Assembly (NCBI RefSeq): GCF_001687625.2
Contig: NZ_CP016538.2
Span: 2,944,501-3,008,500, forward strand
Length of the DNA stretch: 64,000 nucleotides
Reading direction: 5' to 3'
Source: Planococcus maritimus
Lineage (GTDB): Bacteria > Bacillota > Bacilli > Bacillales_A > Planococcaceae
Numbering within the stretch: the first letter of the stretch is position 1; every line of letters begins with the position of its first letter. The position numbers and the translations under genes were made by a program. Below the pieces are notes generated by a model. It searched no databases and was not told the origin of the DNA. It worked only from the letters and a program-made list of their open reading frames with translations. This document shows, piece after piece, positions 35,110 through 45,269 of this stretch.

Positions 35110-36387
35110 TTACACCGCACTATCTATCGCTTCAGACCGGCCAGTCAACACCGTTTTTTCATAGTCCTCAATGTCTTCTAGCCATTGCTCTTTAACAGGG
35201 ACATCCATGACTTCACAGTAATAGTTCCAAATAGCGCCAAATGGATACGTTTTAAATTCTTCGATAAGAGCGAGCCTTCTAGTGAAATCTCCCTTTTCCT
35301 GCAGTTCTTTTAACTGCTCATTTGGCATCAGCATGCCGTATAACAACGCTTTGATCATGTTGCGTGTGCCAATTGTCCAAGCGGCGACCCGATTGATGCT
35401 GGCATCAAAAAAGTCCAAGCCGATCATGACTTGATCCAACGCATTATTGCGGACGATTTCCAGCGCGATTTCCTTCAATTCATCGTCAAATGTCACCACA
35501 TGATCACTGTCCCAGCGTACTGGCCGTGATACGTGCAAGGCTAACTTTTCATTGAACAAAAGCATGGCTGAGATTTTGTTGGATACCATTTCTGTTGGAT
35601 GGTAGTGGCCGGTATCAAGCAGGCAAAGTTTGTTGTTCCTCGATGCGTAGTTCATGTAAAATTCGTGTGACCCTACAACGAATGCTTCGGAGCCAATGCC
35701 GAACAACTTGCTCTCCACCGCATCGATATTCAATTGCTCATCTACTTTTGCTGCAAAAATTTCATCGAGCGACTCTTTTAACCGCTTTCTTGGCGTAAGC
35801 CGGTCACTTGGCACATCCTTGTAGCCATCTGGAATCCAGATATTCGTCAAACAAGGAGTCCCTAATTCCCTCCCAAAGTATTCCCCTATTCTTCTGCTGG
35901 CGATGCAGTGGTCAATCCAAAACTGTCGGATTTGCGGATCGGGATGAGACAAAGTCAATCCGTCTTCAGATTTTTTATGTGAGAATAAGGTAGGGTTAAA
36001 ATCGAGCCCCAGTCCATGTTGTTTCGCCCAGGCTACCCATTTTTCAAAATGCTTCGGTTCCAATTGATCCCGCTCCACCACTTCCCCGTCGGTCTCTGCA
36101 TAAATAGCGTGAAGATTGACGCGGTGTTGTCCAGGAATCAGCGAAAGAGCTTTTTCAATGTCTTGGCGCAGTTCTTCTGGAGTGGTCGCCTTTCCTGGAT
36201 AATTGCCTGTTACGTCAATTCCACCGGATAAGCTTTCTTTGTTTGTTTCGAATCCTCCTACGTCATCCCCTTGCCAGCAATGAACGGAAATTGGAACATT
36301 TTTCAACTTATCGAACACTTCTTCAACATTGATGCCCCAGCGTTCATATTCTTTTTTCGCATCTTCAAATTGATTTTTAACCGTCAT
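35110..36387 (-). CDS. rhaA: L-rhamnose isomerase
   Basis: 425 residues, full length for RhaA. Typical segments: [15 protein letters not shown] at the N-terminus, [36 protein letters not shown] (metal-binding residues) and [11 protein letters not shown]. It converts L-rhamnose to L-rhamnulose with a divalent metal. It follows rhaB on the same transcript. Confidence 0.96.
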   Translation of the reverse strand: MTVKNQFEDAKKEYERWGINVEEVFDKLKNVPISVHCWQGDDVGGFETNKESLSGGIDVTGNYPGKATTPEELRQDIEKALSLIPGQHRVNLHAIYAETDGEVVERDQLEPKHFEKWVAWAKQHGLGLDFNPTLFSHKKSEDGLTLSHPDPQIRQFWIDHCIASRRIGEYFGRELGTPCLTNIWIPDGYKDVPSDRLTPRKRLKESLDEIFAAKVDEQLNIDAVESKLFGIGSEAFVVGSHEFYMNYASRNNKLCLLDTGHYHPTEMVSNKISAMLLFNEKLALHVSRPVRWDSDHVVTFDDELKEIALEIVRNNALDQVMIGLDFFDASINRVAAWTIGTRNMIKALLYGMLMPNEQLKELQEKGDFTRRLALIEEFKTYPFGAIWNYYCEVMDVPVKEQWLEDIEDYEKTVLTGRSEAIDSAV

Positions 36388-36427
36388 ACAACTTCCCTCC
36401 CCTTGGTGATCCAGTAGCCTTTACTGG

Positions 36428-37852
36428 TTATGAACGTTCCTTTTCTGCGATCGCGTGAACGAATTTCTTTACCTCAAATGACTCTTTAACTATGCTTCTT
36501 GCGGTTTTGAGGTCCGCGATTTCTCCCACCGCAATCAATTGCGCCACCAGATTTCCTATAGCGGTAGCTTCAACCGGTCCGGCAAACACTTCTTTTTTCG
36601 TCTTTTCTGCAATCAGTTGGTTCAATAACTCATTTTGTGAGCCGCCGCCGATTACATTTATCGTGCTGAACTTTTTTTCGAAGATATCTTCTATTTCGCA
36701 AATGGCTTTTTGGTAACTGACGGCCAGACTTTCAAATACACATTTGGCAATTTCACCTGGTTGTTCCGGCACTTGCTGTCCGGTTTCCCGGCAATAAGCT
36801 TGTATTTCGTGCACCATATGTTCAGGTTTCAAAAAACGCGGATCATCCACGTTTACGACGGGCCCCGTCCCATTTGCAGCTTTTGACAACTCGACCAGTT
36901 CCGCAAAAGAATAACGGTCCCCATAATTGCGTTTCACTTCCTGAATCATCCAAAGTCCCATGATGTTTTTCAAAAAGCGGAATTGACCATCCATTCCGCC
37001 TTCGTTCGTAAAATTATAATCCAGTGCTTTCGTCACACAAATCGGAAAATCATTTTCTACCCCAATTAATGACCAGGTTCCTGAGCTGATATAAACGGTG
37101 TCTTCAGGCTGCGGAACTGCCAGTACTGCTGAGCCTGTGTCATGGGTAGCGGGCAAGATCACGGCCATATTAAATCCGAACTCTGCTGCTTGTTCTTCTT
37201 TTAAGGGCCCAAGAACCGTTTTCGGCATGTGAACCGCTTGGAACATCTCGACGTCCAAACCCAAGGTATCCATGATTTCTTTGTCCCAATTCTTCGTGAA
37301 CGCATTGATCAATTGAGTAGTGGTGGCATTTGTGTATTCATTCGCTTTTTCACCTGTCAGTAGAAAATGCAGGTAATCCGGAATCATCAGGAAGGTTTTT
37401 GCTTGCTTCAATACTTCAGGATTTTGCTTTTTTAATGCGTACAGTTGATATATGGTGTTGAATTTCTGAAACTGGATGCCTGTCTCCAGATATAACCGTT
37501 CTTTCATGAAGATTTCCGTGACTTCCTCCATGATGCCATCTGTTCGAGGATCCCGATAAGCGACGGCATCCGTCAGCAGTTGATCGTCTTCATCGAGCAA
37601 GACAAAGTCCACTGCCCACGTATCGATGCCAATGCTTGTAGGGACGATATCCATTTCTTTGCATTTATGGATTCCTGCTTTGATCTCATTGAACAAGGAT
37701 TCTATATCCCAGCAAAAATGGCCGTTTTTTTCGATTAGTTTGTTTTCGAACCGATGGACTTCATGCAAATTAAGCCGTTTAGCTTCCATATTCCCTGCCA
37801 CGAGCCTGCCGCTTGAAGCGCCAATATCAACGGATAAACAATACTTTTCCAT
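36428..37852 (-). CDS. rhaB: Rhamnulokinase
   Basis: 474 residues from ATG 37852, chosen for the perfect AGGAGGTG site; the frame is open further upstream. FGGY carbohydrate kinase features: LSVDIGASSGRLV (ATP-binding phosphate 1), GIDTWAVDFVLLD, the conserved HDTGSAV, ISSGTWSLIG and NVIGGGSQNELLNQL (adenosine region). It phosphorylates L-rhamnulose at O1. Position between rhaEW and rhaA fits the pathway. Confidence 0.96.
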   Translation of the reverse strand: MEKYCLSVDIGASSGRLVAGNMEAKRLNLHEVHRFENKLIEKNGHFCWDIESLFNEIKAGIHKCKEMDIVPTSIGIDTWAVDFVLLDEDDQLLTDAVAYRDPRTDGIMEEVTEIFMKERLYLETGIQFQKFNTIYQLYALKKQNPEVLKQAKTFLMIPDYLHFLLTGEKANEYTNATTTQLINAFTKNWDKEIMDTLGLDVEMFQAVHMPKTVLGPLKEEQAAEFGFNMAVILPATHDTGSAVLAVPQPEDTVYISSGTWSLIGVENDFPICVTKALDYNFTNEGGMDGQFRFLKNIMGLWMIQEVKRNYGDRYSFAELVELSKAANGTGPVVNVDDPRFLKPEHMVHEIQAYCRETGQQVPEQPGEIAKCVFESLAVSYQKAICEIEDIFEKKFSTINVIGGGSQNELLNQLIAEKTKKEVFAGPVEATAIGNLVAQLIAVGEIADLKTARSIVKESFEVKKFVHAIAEKERS

Positions 37853-37892
37853 GTGCCACCTCCTGTAGCGTAAGCTCTCCGCGTATGTATCA

Positions 37893-37923
37893 TTGTGGTG
37901 GCGGCTTGTTCCCGCCACCACAA
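37893..37923 (-). promoter_or_regulatory. Intercistronic hairpin between rhaEW and rhaB
   Basis: A 12-bp perfect stem TTGTGGTGGCGG / CCGCCACCACAA with a 7-base loop. On the transcribed (minus) strand it is not followed by a T run, so it is more likely an mRNA processing or stability element than a terminator. Confidence 0.6.
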
Positions 37924-37929
37924 CTTTTT

Positions 37930-39999
37930 TTACCGGGTGAATGCAGCTGGCACACCGCCATCTACAGTAATCATGCAGCCCGTTGTTTTTTCTGCTTTCG
38001 AGGATGCCAGGAACAAAATAGATTCCGCAATGTCTTTCGGATAAATGTTCACCAGTAAGGTTGTGCGTTTGCGGTAATGTTCATCGAGCTGATCGGGTTC
38101 GATTCCATAGGCAGCCGCCCGTTCCTCTTTCCATTTCGACCCCCAAATTGCAGAGCCCTGCAATACTGCATCCGGTAAAACGGAATTCACGCGTATTCCG
38201 AATTCTCCACCTTCAGCAGCAATGCACCTTGCCAAATGAGCTTCGAGTGCTTTCACCGAGCTGTAGGCGGAGGCATTTTTGCCTGCATAGACAGAGTTTT
38301 TGGAACCGATAAAGACCATGCTGCCACCGATGGATTGCTCTTTCATTTGGTTAAAGGCTTCACGGGCTACCAAGAAATACCCTTTGCCAAGAACATTCAT
38401 ATTCAAGTCCCATTCTTTTACAGACGTTTCACCAAAAGGACTCGAAGTGGCAAGCCCTGCATTGTTGACGATAACGTCGACTCCACCGAATGCCAGAGCC
38501 GTCTGACGGAAAGCTTCCTGTACCTGTTCTTCGCTTGTCACGTCCATTTTCACAGCAAGCGCGCGTTGCTCGCCGTATTGTTCGTTGATTTCAGCAGCCA
38601 CTTTTTCGGCACCTTCTAGGTTCAAGTCGGCCAACACAACATGGGCGCCGTCGGCAACGAATTGCCGGCAAGTTTCACTGCCAATCCCGCCTGCGCCACC
38701 TGTGACAAACGCCACTTTCCGAGAAAATTCAGCCTCTGCCGGGGCAAGTGACAGTTTGTACAGCTCCAGTGGCCAGTATTCAATGTTATAGGATTCCGCC
38801 TCATTCAAAGAAACGAATTTCCCGAGCGTCGTTGAGCCTTTCATAACTGAAACCGCCCGGTGATAAAGCGCGCCGCTGACATTCGCCATTGCTGTATTTT
38901 TGCCCGAGTTTACCATCCCGATTCCAGGGATTAAGATCACGCGTGGAGCCGGCTCAAACATGACATCCCCTTCATTTTTATTGCGTTCAAAATACGCTTC
39001 GTAGTCTTTCTTAAAGTCGGCAATTCCCTTTTTAACGGTCTCGATCAATTGATCGGCATCTTTTGTGGAAGGATCCCAGTCTACATAGAGCGGTTTCATC
39101 TTTGTATGCACCAGATGATCCGGACAAGCTGCGCCCACTTGGGACAATTCAGCAGCATCACGGCTGTTTACAAACTCCAAGATGTCGGCGGCGGTGTCAT
39201 GCGTTAACAGCATTTTCTTTTCGTCACTGACCGCTCCGCGAATCACTGGCATTAGTTTAGCCAAGATCTTCAACCGGTCCTCTTCTGCTAAAGCATCGTA
39301 TTGTTTTCCTCCGAAAATAGCGTCTTCCTGAAGGCGTCCATTGATATAGTTTTCCGCTTCATTGATCACGGAAATGGTTTTATCGTAACTTTCTTTTGCA
39401 GTTTCCCCCCACACAACCAAACCGTGTTTTTCCATCAGTACCAGATCGGCGCTTGGATTGTTTTGAACACCTTCTGCAATCATTTTGGAAAGGGTAAATC
39501 CTGGGCGGACATAGGGCACCCATACAAAACGGTCGCCGAAAATCTCCTTGGCCAGTTCTTTCCCATTATCTGCACAGCATAGGCTGATAATGGCATCCGG
39601 ATGCGTGTGGTCTACGTGTTTGAATGGCAGAAATGCATGCAATAAGGTCTCAATTGAAGCGCGCGGGTGCTTGCTATCGATCATGCATTGTGACAAATAG
39701 TCCACCATTTCTGCGTCTGGCATCTCCTCACGATCGATTAATGGCCGAATGTCTTCAAGCTTCAGTCCGGTGAAATTTTTCGCTTCCATAGTAGCAAGGT
39801 CAGATCCGCTGCCTTTTACCCACATCACTTCAATATCACGGCCACGAAAATCTTTTTCCACTGTTTTTATTGAGGTATTGCCTCCTCCCCAATTGCAGAC
39901 TGCCCGATCTGATCCGATTAAATTAGAACGGTAAACCAGCTCGTCGAGTCCTGTAGTTAAGTTGTTTGCGGCCTCTGCACTCCATAAGTTCTTTACCAT
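37930..39999 (-). CDS. rhaEW: Bifunctional rhamnulose-1-phosphate aldolase / lactaldehyde dehydrogenase (SDR)
   Basis: 689 residues, a fusion. The N-terminal class II aldolase domain (about 1-400) has the zinc-site HVDHTHPDAIISL and VWGETAKESYD. The C-terminal SDR domain starts at about 428 with FVTGGAGGIGSE and has an NNAG motif and the active-site YSSVK. It is like B. subtilis RhaEW (YuxG). It splits rhamnulose-1-phosphate to DHAP and L-lactaldehyde and oxidises the latter to L-lactate, which feeds LutABC downstream. The ribosome site GGAGG precedes ATG 39999. Confidence 0.95.
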   Translation of the reverse strand: MVKNLWSAEAANNLTTGLDELVYRSNLIGSDRAVCNWGGGNTSIKTVEKDFRGRDIEVMWVKGSGSDLATMEAKNFTGLKLEDIRPLIDREEMPDAEMVDYLSQCMIDSKHPRASIETLLHAFLPFKHVDHTHPDAIISLCCADNGKELAKEIFGDRFVWVPYVRPGFTLSKMIAEGVQNNPSADLVLMEKHGLVVWGETAKESYDKTISVINEAENYINGRLQEDAIFGGKQYDALAEEDRLKILAKLMPVIRGAVSDEKKMLLTHDTAADILEFVNSRDAAELSQVGAACPDHLVHTKMKPLYVDWDPSTKDADQLIETVKKGIADFKKDYEAYFERNKNEGDVMFEPAPRVILIPGIGMVNSGKNTAMANVSGALYHRAVSVMKGSTTLGKFVSLNEAESYNIEYWPLELYKLSLAPAEAEFSRKVAFVTGGAGGIGSETCRQFVADGAHVVLADLNLEGAEKVAAEINEQYGEQRALAVKMDVTSEEQVQEAFRQTALAFGGVDVIVNNAGLATSSPFGETSVKEWDLNMNVLGKGYFLVAREAFNQMKEQSIGGSMVFIGSKNSVYAGKNASAYSSVKALEAHLARCIAAEGGEFGIRVNSVLPDAVLQGSAIWGSKWKEERAAAYGIEPDQLDEHYRKRTTLLVNIYPKDIAESILFLASSKAEKTTGCMITVDGGVPAAFTR

Positions 40000-40043
40000 A
40001 AGTACCTCCAGTTAACGTTTATTAGATTTTGATTTCCACTCTT

Positions 40044-40370
40044 TCACTTTAAATAGAACACTTCTTTCAATGGTTGGATGGGCTCTTGGTCTTGAAAATC
40101 AAAAGATCCTTGAACCATCTCGGATGTAATGGCATTCCACTTCTTGCACACATCGCTTTCCGCGATGTATGCAAATGCCGATTCAACATCGCTGCATTCG
40201 AAACAATAAAAAAACTGGGTTCCGTTCTGGAAAATCGAATAATTGCTGATTCCCGCTTTCGAATGCTCCGTCATCACTTCATCCCACGGGTCTTCATGCA
40301 GTTTCACATACTCTTCCAAAGCTTCATCTTTCACCGTCCACGTCCAAGCATATTTATTACTTTTTTCCAT
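40044..40370 (-). CDS. rhaM: L-rhamnose mutarotase
   Basis: 108 residues, the standard RhaM/RhaU size. It carries YVKLHEDPWDEV with the catalytic His and a NYSIFQNGTQFFYCFEC core of the alpha/beta ferredoxin-like barrel. It interconverts alpha and beta L-rhamnopyranose so that the isomerase receives its proper anomer. Its ribosome site TAGGAGGTG is strong. It lies between rhaS and rhaEW. Confidence 0.93.
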   Translation of the reverse strand: MEKSNKYAWTWTVKDEALEEYVKLHEDPWDEVMTEHSKAGISNYSIFQNGTQFFYCFECSDVESAFAYIAESDVCKKWNAITSEMVQGSFDFQDQEPIQPLKEVFYLK

Positions 40371-40424
40371 TCACACACCTCCTAAAAGAACAAGAGGCTG
40401 CCCGATTTTCAATAAAAGATAATC

Positions 40425-40452
40425 GCTGGAAAACCACGTTCCGTTTTCCAGC
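40425..40452 (-). promoter_or_regulatory. Intercistronic hairpin between rhaS and rhaM
   Basis: A 10-bp perfect stem GCTGGAAAAC / GTTTTCCAGC with an 8-base loop, just after the rhaS stop. On the minus strand only a T-poor tail follows. Such hairpins behind substrate-binding-protein genes often raise their transcript level relative to the rest of an operon (inference). Confidence 0.6.
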
Positions 40453-40492
40453 ATCACCCTTTTTCTCGAATAAGGACAGCCACTGATACTTC

Positions 40493-41542
40493 TTAGTACA
40501 CTTCTTTCCATTCATCAATGTTATCTGCATCAAAGCGGTACGGTTCGCCTAGCATGACTTGTGTTCCATCGCCATCTTCAACGATTTCCTTTTCACCTAG
40601 TCTGCCAGCTTCGAATGTTTCACCCACAGCTCCTGTGATTTCCTCTTCAGACAAAGCAACGGCAGTCATGCCTGCCCCGTATCCTACATCGATCGGGTTC
40701 CACAAGAACATAGCAGGCGATACTCCATTTTCAATGTACGTTGCCATTTCACTTGGAAGCCCTAGTCCAGTTAAGGCGACTTCACCCTCCAGCCCTTTGT
40801 CTGTCAGGACTTTTCCGGCTGCCGCGATGCCAACCGTAGTAGGAGAAATAATCGCTTTCAAATCCGGGTATTGAAGAAGCAATGCTTCAGCTTCAGACGT
40901 ACTCTTATCACGCAAGTCATCACCGTACGCGACTTTGACCAGTTCAATGTTTTCGTATTCAGGCTCTTCTAATTCTTTTTTCATCCATTCAATCCATACA
41001 TTTTGGTTCGCCGCCTGAGACGTGGCGCTCAGTACAGCAATTTGGCCTTCCCCGTCAATCATTTCTGACACAGCTTGAATTTGCGTGCGCCCAATCGCTT
41101 CTGGATCAGCCTGGTTTACGTGAACCATGCGGCTATCTGCATTTACTGCAGAGTCTGCTGAAAGAACGTCGATTCCAGCGTCCATTGCTTTCTTCAACAC
41201 TGGCTCCAGCGCGTCTATATCATTTCCTGTCACCATAATCGAGTCGACTTGCTGTGTAATCAATTGTTCGATGATTTGAATTTGCCCTTCAGCCGTTGGT
41301 TGGTCTGGAGCGCGAAGAATGACTTCTCCTCCTGCTTCATTGATCGCTTCTTCAAAGCCATCCATCATTTTCTCACCGTACGGATTTCCTGTGTTTTTGA
41401 ATACCATGGCGTAGGTTTTAGCACCGTCTCCTCCGGTTGCCGAAGCACCGCCTTCTCCCGTTGATGCCTCTTCATCCCCACATGCAGCTAGCATCCCGAC
41501 AGCCAAGCCGATTGTTCCCCATTTCGTCAGCAATTTCTTCAT
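40493..41542 (-). CDS. rhaS: Rhamnose ABC transporter substrate-binding lipoprotein
   Basis: 349 residues from ATG 41542 (AAGGGGAG upstream). The signal peptide has lipobox LAAC at about residue 18-21. A periplasmic-binding-protein type 1 fold follows (YAMVFKNTGNPYGEKMMDGF, ITGNDIDAL-like and SADSAVN segments). Being a lipoprotein fits a monoderm cell. It captures L-rhamnose for RhaT-RhaP-RhaQ. The name follows R. leguminosarum RhaSTPQ; assignment to rhamnose rests on the operon. Confidence 0.9.
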   Translation of the reverse strand: MKKLLTKWGTIGLAVGMLAACGDEEASTGEGGASATGGDGAKTYAMVFKNTGNPYGEKMMDGFEEAINEAGGEVILRAPDQPTAEGQIQIIEQLITQQVDSIMVTGNDIDALEPVLKKAMDAGIDVLSADSAVNADSRMVHVNQADPEAIGRTQIQAVSEMIDGEGQIAVLSATSQAANQNVWIEWMKKELEEPEYENIELVKVAYGDDLRDKSTSEAEALLLQYPDLKAIISPTTVGIAAAGKVLTDKGLEGEVALTGLGLPSEMATYIENGVSPAMFLWNPIDVGYGAGMTAVALSEEEITGAVGETFEAGRLGEKEIVEDGDGTQVMLGEPYRFDADNIDEWKEVY

Positions 41543-41609
41543 TTGTCTTCTCCCCTTTGTATGTGATGGTTTTGTATACTCAAACAGCAAATGATTTGCT
41601 GTCAGCAAC

Positions 41610-42650
41610 TTACTCCAGTTGTTTCTTTTTTCTAAACCCTTTAAAAGCACTGCCGACATTTACTTTTGGAATCGCGACAGAAGCAAGGAGCAATAACCCG
41701 ACGATGACTAGCATCATTTGAGAAGGAATATTGATCAACCCGAGCCCATATTGCAGATAACCGATGATAAAGACAGCTATAATAGCACCGACCATCCGCC
41801 CTTTTCCTCCGGCTGTGCTGATTCCCCCAAGAGCTACCATCGCAATAACATCCAGCTCATACATTGTTGCGACGTTTGGCCGCGTACTGCCCATGCGTGA
41901 GGCAAGAAAAACAGCGGTAATCGCAGCCATGAGTCCGGCGAGGGTAAAGACAATGATCTTGACCTTATCGACCTGTACGCCAGAGAACCGGCTTGCTGTA
42001 TCGTTATTTCCCATTGCATAAACTTGTCTGCCAAATGTCGTTTTGTGGAGCAGGAGCGTAAAAACAATGGCAAGAACGGTGAAAGCGATCAAAATGAATG
42101 GAATTCCTGCGACGCTTCCCCATCCGAAAAAGCTGAACCAGTCTGGAAAATTTCCTGAAGCCTGATCTTCTAAAATGACATAGGCGATTCCCCGATACAG
42201 AATCATCGTCGCCAACGTCACGATAACTGCGGAAAGTTCTTTAAACTTCACAATTAGTAAACCATTCACTAATCCGCATACAGCACCGACCAATAAACAA
42301 ATCACAATGGCTGCGCTCATCGGAACATTAAGGGTGTTGTAAAGTGTCGCCATGACCACTGAAGATAAGGCCACAGTAGAACCTACCGAGATATCGATGT
42401 CCCTAAGGATCATGATCATGACCATTGGGAACACAATAAATGCTTTATCCAGGAAAATCATGGTCGCATCTCTTAGTCCCGCTGCATTTAAAAAATAAGG
42501 AGAAAGGCTGGTGTTGATGGCAATTACCACGAAGAACACCAGAATCAACATCCACTCCCACTGAAGGAAAAACTTTTTCCAAGAGAACTCCCGCTTATTG
42601 CTTAATGTTCTTTGCACATATTCACTTTGTTCGAATGCTCTATTTGCCAT
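41610..42650 (-). CDS. rhaQ: Rhamnose ABC transporter permease RhaQ
   Basis: 346 residues, about nine to ten hydrophobic helices, of the ribose/BPD_transp_2 permease family. The cytoplasmic coupling segment and AMVALGGISTAGGKGR-type glycine motif are typical. The gene starts 2 bases after rhaP with its ribosome site inside the rhaP end. It pairs with RhaP as the membrane channel for rhamnose uptake. The name could be interchanged with the other permease. Confidence 0.9.
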   Translation of the reverse strand: MANRAFEQSEYVQRTLSNKREFSWKKFFLQWEWMLILVFFVVIAINTSLSPYFLNAAGLRDATMIFLDKAFIVFPMVMIMILRDIDISVGSTVALSSVVMATLYNTLNVPMSAAIVICLLVGAVCGLVNGLLIVKFKELSAVIVTLATMILYRGIAYVILEDQASGNFPDWFSFFGWGSVAGIPFILIAFTVLAIVFTLLLHKTTFGRQVYAMGNNDTASRFSGVQVDKVKIIVFTLAGLMAAITAVFLASRMGSTRPNVATMYELDVIAMVALGGISTAGGKGRMVGAIIAVFIIGYLQYGLGLINIPSQMMLVIVGLLLLASVAIPKVNVGSAFKGFRKKKQLE

Positions 42651-42652
42651 GG

Positions 42653-43690
42653 TCAGATCCTCCTTTTCAGCAAATTGTTTCTGTCCACTCCGCGTTTTAC
42701 AAGAGCATTGACCACTACAGCAAACAGAATAATCGCCCCTTGAATCGCACTTTGCCAGAACGGAGATACATTCATTAATGGAAGCGCGTTATTTAAAATT
42801 CCTAATAGGACAGCGCCTAAAATAACACCCGGTATTTTGCCGGATCCGCCGGCAATGCTTACCCCGCCAAGAATACAGGCAGCAATAACTGTCAATTCAT
42901 AACCTGAAGCGGTATCGCCTTGTGCTGACGCAAACTTAGCGACCCACAGAACGCCCGACAATCCTGCCAGGCCACCCATGATGGAGTAGACAAGCAATAG
43001 AATTTTAGTCTGGTTGATGCCGCTGACTTTTGCTGATTCTGGATTGCTTCCCACCGCATAGATTTGCCTGCCTGTTCTCGTATGATTGATGAAGTAATAC
43101 GCGACGATGTATATCACAATGGCAATAAAAACAAGTGTGTTGATCCCTATGATTTTACTTGTGGCAATCGACACAAATTGTGCCGGCATCTGGTATGAAC
43201 TGACCCACTCTCCGTCACTCACTGTAAACGTAAGCCCCCGGAAGATATTCATCATGGCTAAAGTGGCAATGATCGGTAAGATGCCAATTTTAGAAACTAA
43301 AAAACCTACTGTGACTCCGCAAATAATACCTATGCCTGTCCCTAGTAAAATAGCGAGCAGTGGGTGTAATCCGCTGTAGGTACTTACCAGTTGGGCAACA
43401 ATCATTCCCGACAAAGCGAGTGTCGCTCCGATGGATAAGTCAATTCCCCGAGTGATTAATACGAGCATCATCCCTAGTGCAAGGATGCTCAGTATTGCGG
43501 TGTTGGTCATCATATCCGACACATTTCCAAGCGTCATGAAACTGGAATTCTTCGTTTGGACGAAAATGCAAAGAATAACGATAAACGCCAGTAACCCTAA
43601 TTCTCGAAACTTTGATATGGCTGCTAATTTGGATGTTCTCTTTTCAGTGGATAAATCTGTGGAGTTATCGTCCACAATTGACTCTGCCAT
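42653..43690 (-). CDS. rhaP: Rhamnose ABC transporter permease RhaP
   Basis: 345 residues from ATG 43690 (GAGGTGA upstream; a GTG three codons earlier is possible). It is a multi-helix permease of the same family as RhaQ, with ITRGIDLSIGATLALSG near helix 3 and the AACILGGVSIAGGSG motif. An unusual polar N-terminal tail of about 30 residues precedes the first helix. It lies between rhaT and rhaQ. Confidence 0.9.
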   Translation of the reverse strand: MAESIVDDNSTDLSTEKRTSKLAAISKFRELGLLAFIVILCIFVQTKNSSFMTLGNVSDMMTNTAILSILALGMMLVLITRGIDLSIGATLALSGMIVAQLVSTYSGLHPLLAILLGTGIGIICGVTVGFLVSKIGILPIIATLAMMNIFRGLTFTVSDGEWVSSYQMPAQFVSIATSKIIGINTLVFIAIVIYIVAYYFINHTRTGRQIYAVGSNPESAKVSGINQTKILLLVYSIMGGLAGLSGVLWVAKFASAQGDTASGYELTVIAACILGGVSIAGGSGKIPGVILGAVLLGILNNALPLMNVSPFWQSAIQGAIILFAVVVNALVKRGVDRNNLLKRRI

Positions 43691-43716
43691 CACGCTCACC
43701 TCTTTTTCACATTTAC

Positions 43717-45228
43717 TTATCCCACATTTTTTTCACCTAAATCGGTCATCGATGCTTCTAGAATCATTTCCTGTGTAGCCGTTTCCTTTGTTAAAATTTT
43801 TGTTATTCTCCCTGCTCTCATCACAGCAATCCGGTCGCTCATTCCAAGGACTTCCGGCATTTCAGAAGAAATCATGATAATCCCGTATCCTAAAGCTGCC
43901 AAGTCGTTGATAATTTCGTAGATCGCTGACTTTGCTCCGACATCCACGCCTTTTGTTGGTTCATCCATAATAATAATTTCTAAATCAGCTGTCAGTAGTT
44001 TGGCGACTGCCACCTTTTGTTGATTTCCTCCAGAGAGTGAACTGACTAGATCGAATACACTGTTTGCTTTCACGTGAACCTTCTCTGCCAATTCTTTTGC
44101 AATTTCGTTTTCTTTTTTCTCATTCAGCCAACCGTTTTTACCTGTTTTTTTCAGTGCGGATAAAGTAATGTTTTTGCCGATGCCCCATTGAAGCACAAGC
44201 CCTTGCTTCTGCCTGTCTTCCGGCAGATAGCCAATCCCCAATTTAATCGCTTGCTTCGGACTATGAATGGTGACATCTTTTCCATTCAACTTTATTGTTC
44301 CTTTATCGTATGGCAAAATTCCAAAGAGAGATTGGCAAACTTCTGTTCTTCCTGCTCCTACCAGTCCAGTCAACCCAAGGATTTCGCCTTTTCGAAGAGT
44401 GAACGAAATGTCAGCAAAATACCCTGCCTTACTAAGCCCTTCCACTTCAAGGAGTTTCTCGCCCACTTCTCCTTTTTTCTCCGGGAATACTTGAGTAATC
44501 TCACGTCCCACCATGGCAACGATAAGATTGTCATTTGAAATTTCGTCGATAGCCCAAGATCCTATATATTTCGAATCCCTGAGCACCGTAACTTGTGAAG
44601 CCAATCGATACATGTCTTCAAAGCGATGCGAAATGAAAATAATCGAAGCCCCTTGGTCGCGTAAACTTTCCGCAATTTTATAAAGCTCTTCGCTCTCTCT
44701 TGAAGTAAGTGCAGCAGTCGGTTCATCCATAATAATAATTTTCGCGTTTGTCGAAATGGCTTTTGCTATTTCCACAATTTGTTGTTGCGCAACACTTAAC
44801 GAACCCATTTCAGATTTCGGATCAATAGACGAGCTTAACGACCGTAAAATCTTTCTGGCTTCCTCATGCATTTCTTTCCACCGCAAACGCCCGGTGAACT
44901 TCTGAACTTTTTCATGGCCCATAAATATGTTTTCAGTAACGGTTAAATCCGGATAGTTTGTGACATGCTGGTAAATTGCTGCAATTCCCTTGTCCTGGGC
45001 TTCGTTTGGATTCGAAAATTCAACCCGTTCCCCGTTCAAGTACATTTCTCCCTCATTGGGTGCATGAACACCCGTAATCACTTTGATGAAGGTTGATTTG
45101 CCTGCGCCGTTTTCACCCATCAACGCATGAATCTGGCCAGGTTCCAATTTGAAATGGACGTTGTCTAGAGCCGTAACACCCGGGAATTTTTTTGTGATCC
45201 CTTTTAGTTCGAGAACATAATCAGACAT
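43717..45228 (-). CDS. rhaT: Rhamnose ABC transporter ATPase (tandem ABC domains)
   Basis: 503 residues from ATG 45228 (AAGGAGGG upstream). Two ABC domains, as in sugar importers of the RbsA/XylG class. The first has Walker A GENGAGKST, signature SLSVAQQQ and Walker B IIIMDEPTAAL. The second has a degenerate Walker A (GLVGAGRTE), signature LSGGNQQK and Walker B IIIMDEPTKGVD. It energises RhaP/RhaQ. It is the first gene of the transport-catabolism block, behind a cre site. Confidence 0.92.
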   Translation of the reverse strand: MSDYVLELKGITKKFPGVTALDNVHFKLEPGQIHALMGENGAGKSTFIKVITGVHAPNEGEMYLNGERVEFSNPNEAQDKGIAAIYQHVTNYPDLTVTENIFMGHEKVQKFTGRLRWKEMHEEARKILRSLSSSIDPKSEMGSLSVAQQQIVEIAKAISTNAKIIIMDEPTAALTSRESEELYKIAESLRDQGASIIFISHRFEDMYRLASQVTVLRDSKYIGSWAIDEISNDNLIVAMVGREITQVFPEKKGEVGEKLLEVEGLSKAGYFADISFTLRKGEILGLTGLVGAGRTEVCQSLFGILPYDKGTIKLNGKDVTIHSPKQAIKLGIGYLPEDRQKQGLVLQWGIGKNITLSALKKTGKNGWLNEKKENEIAKELAEKVHVKANSVFDLVSSLSGGNQQKVAVAKLLTADLEIIIMDEPTKGVDVGAKSAIYEIINDLAALGYGIIMISSEMPEVLGMSDRIAVMRAGRITKILTKETATQEMILEASMTDLGEKNVG

Positions 45229-45269
45229 AATTTCCCTCCTTGCCTCATTTATAGGCATCTCCCGCTATG

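Noticed and set aside
40493..45228. Autoinducer-2 (Lsr) or ribose transporter
   Set aside because: The protein families are shared, but rhaM, rhaEW, rhaB and rhaA directly downstream make rhamnose the only reasonable substrate.
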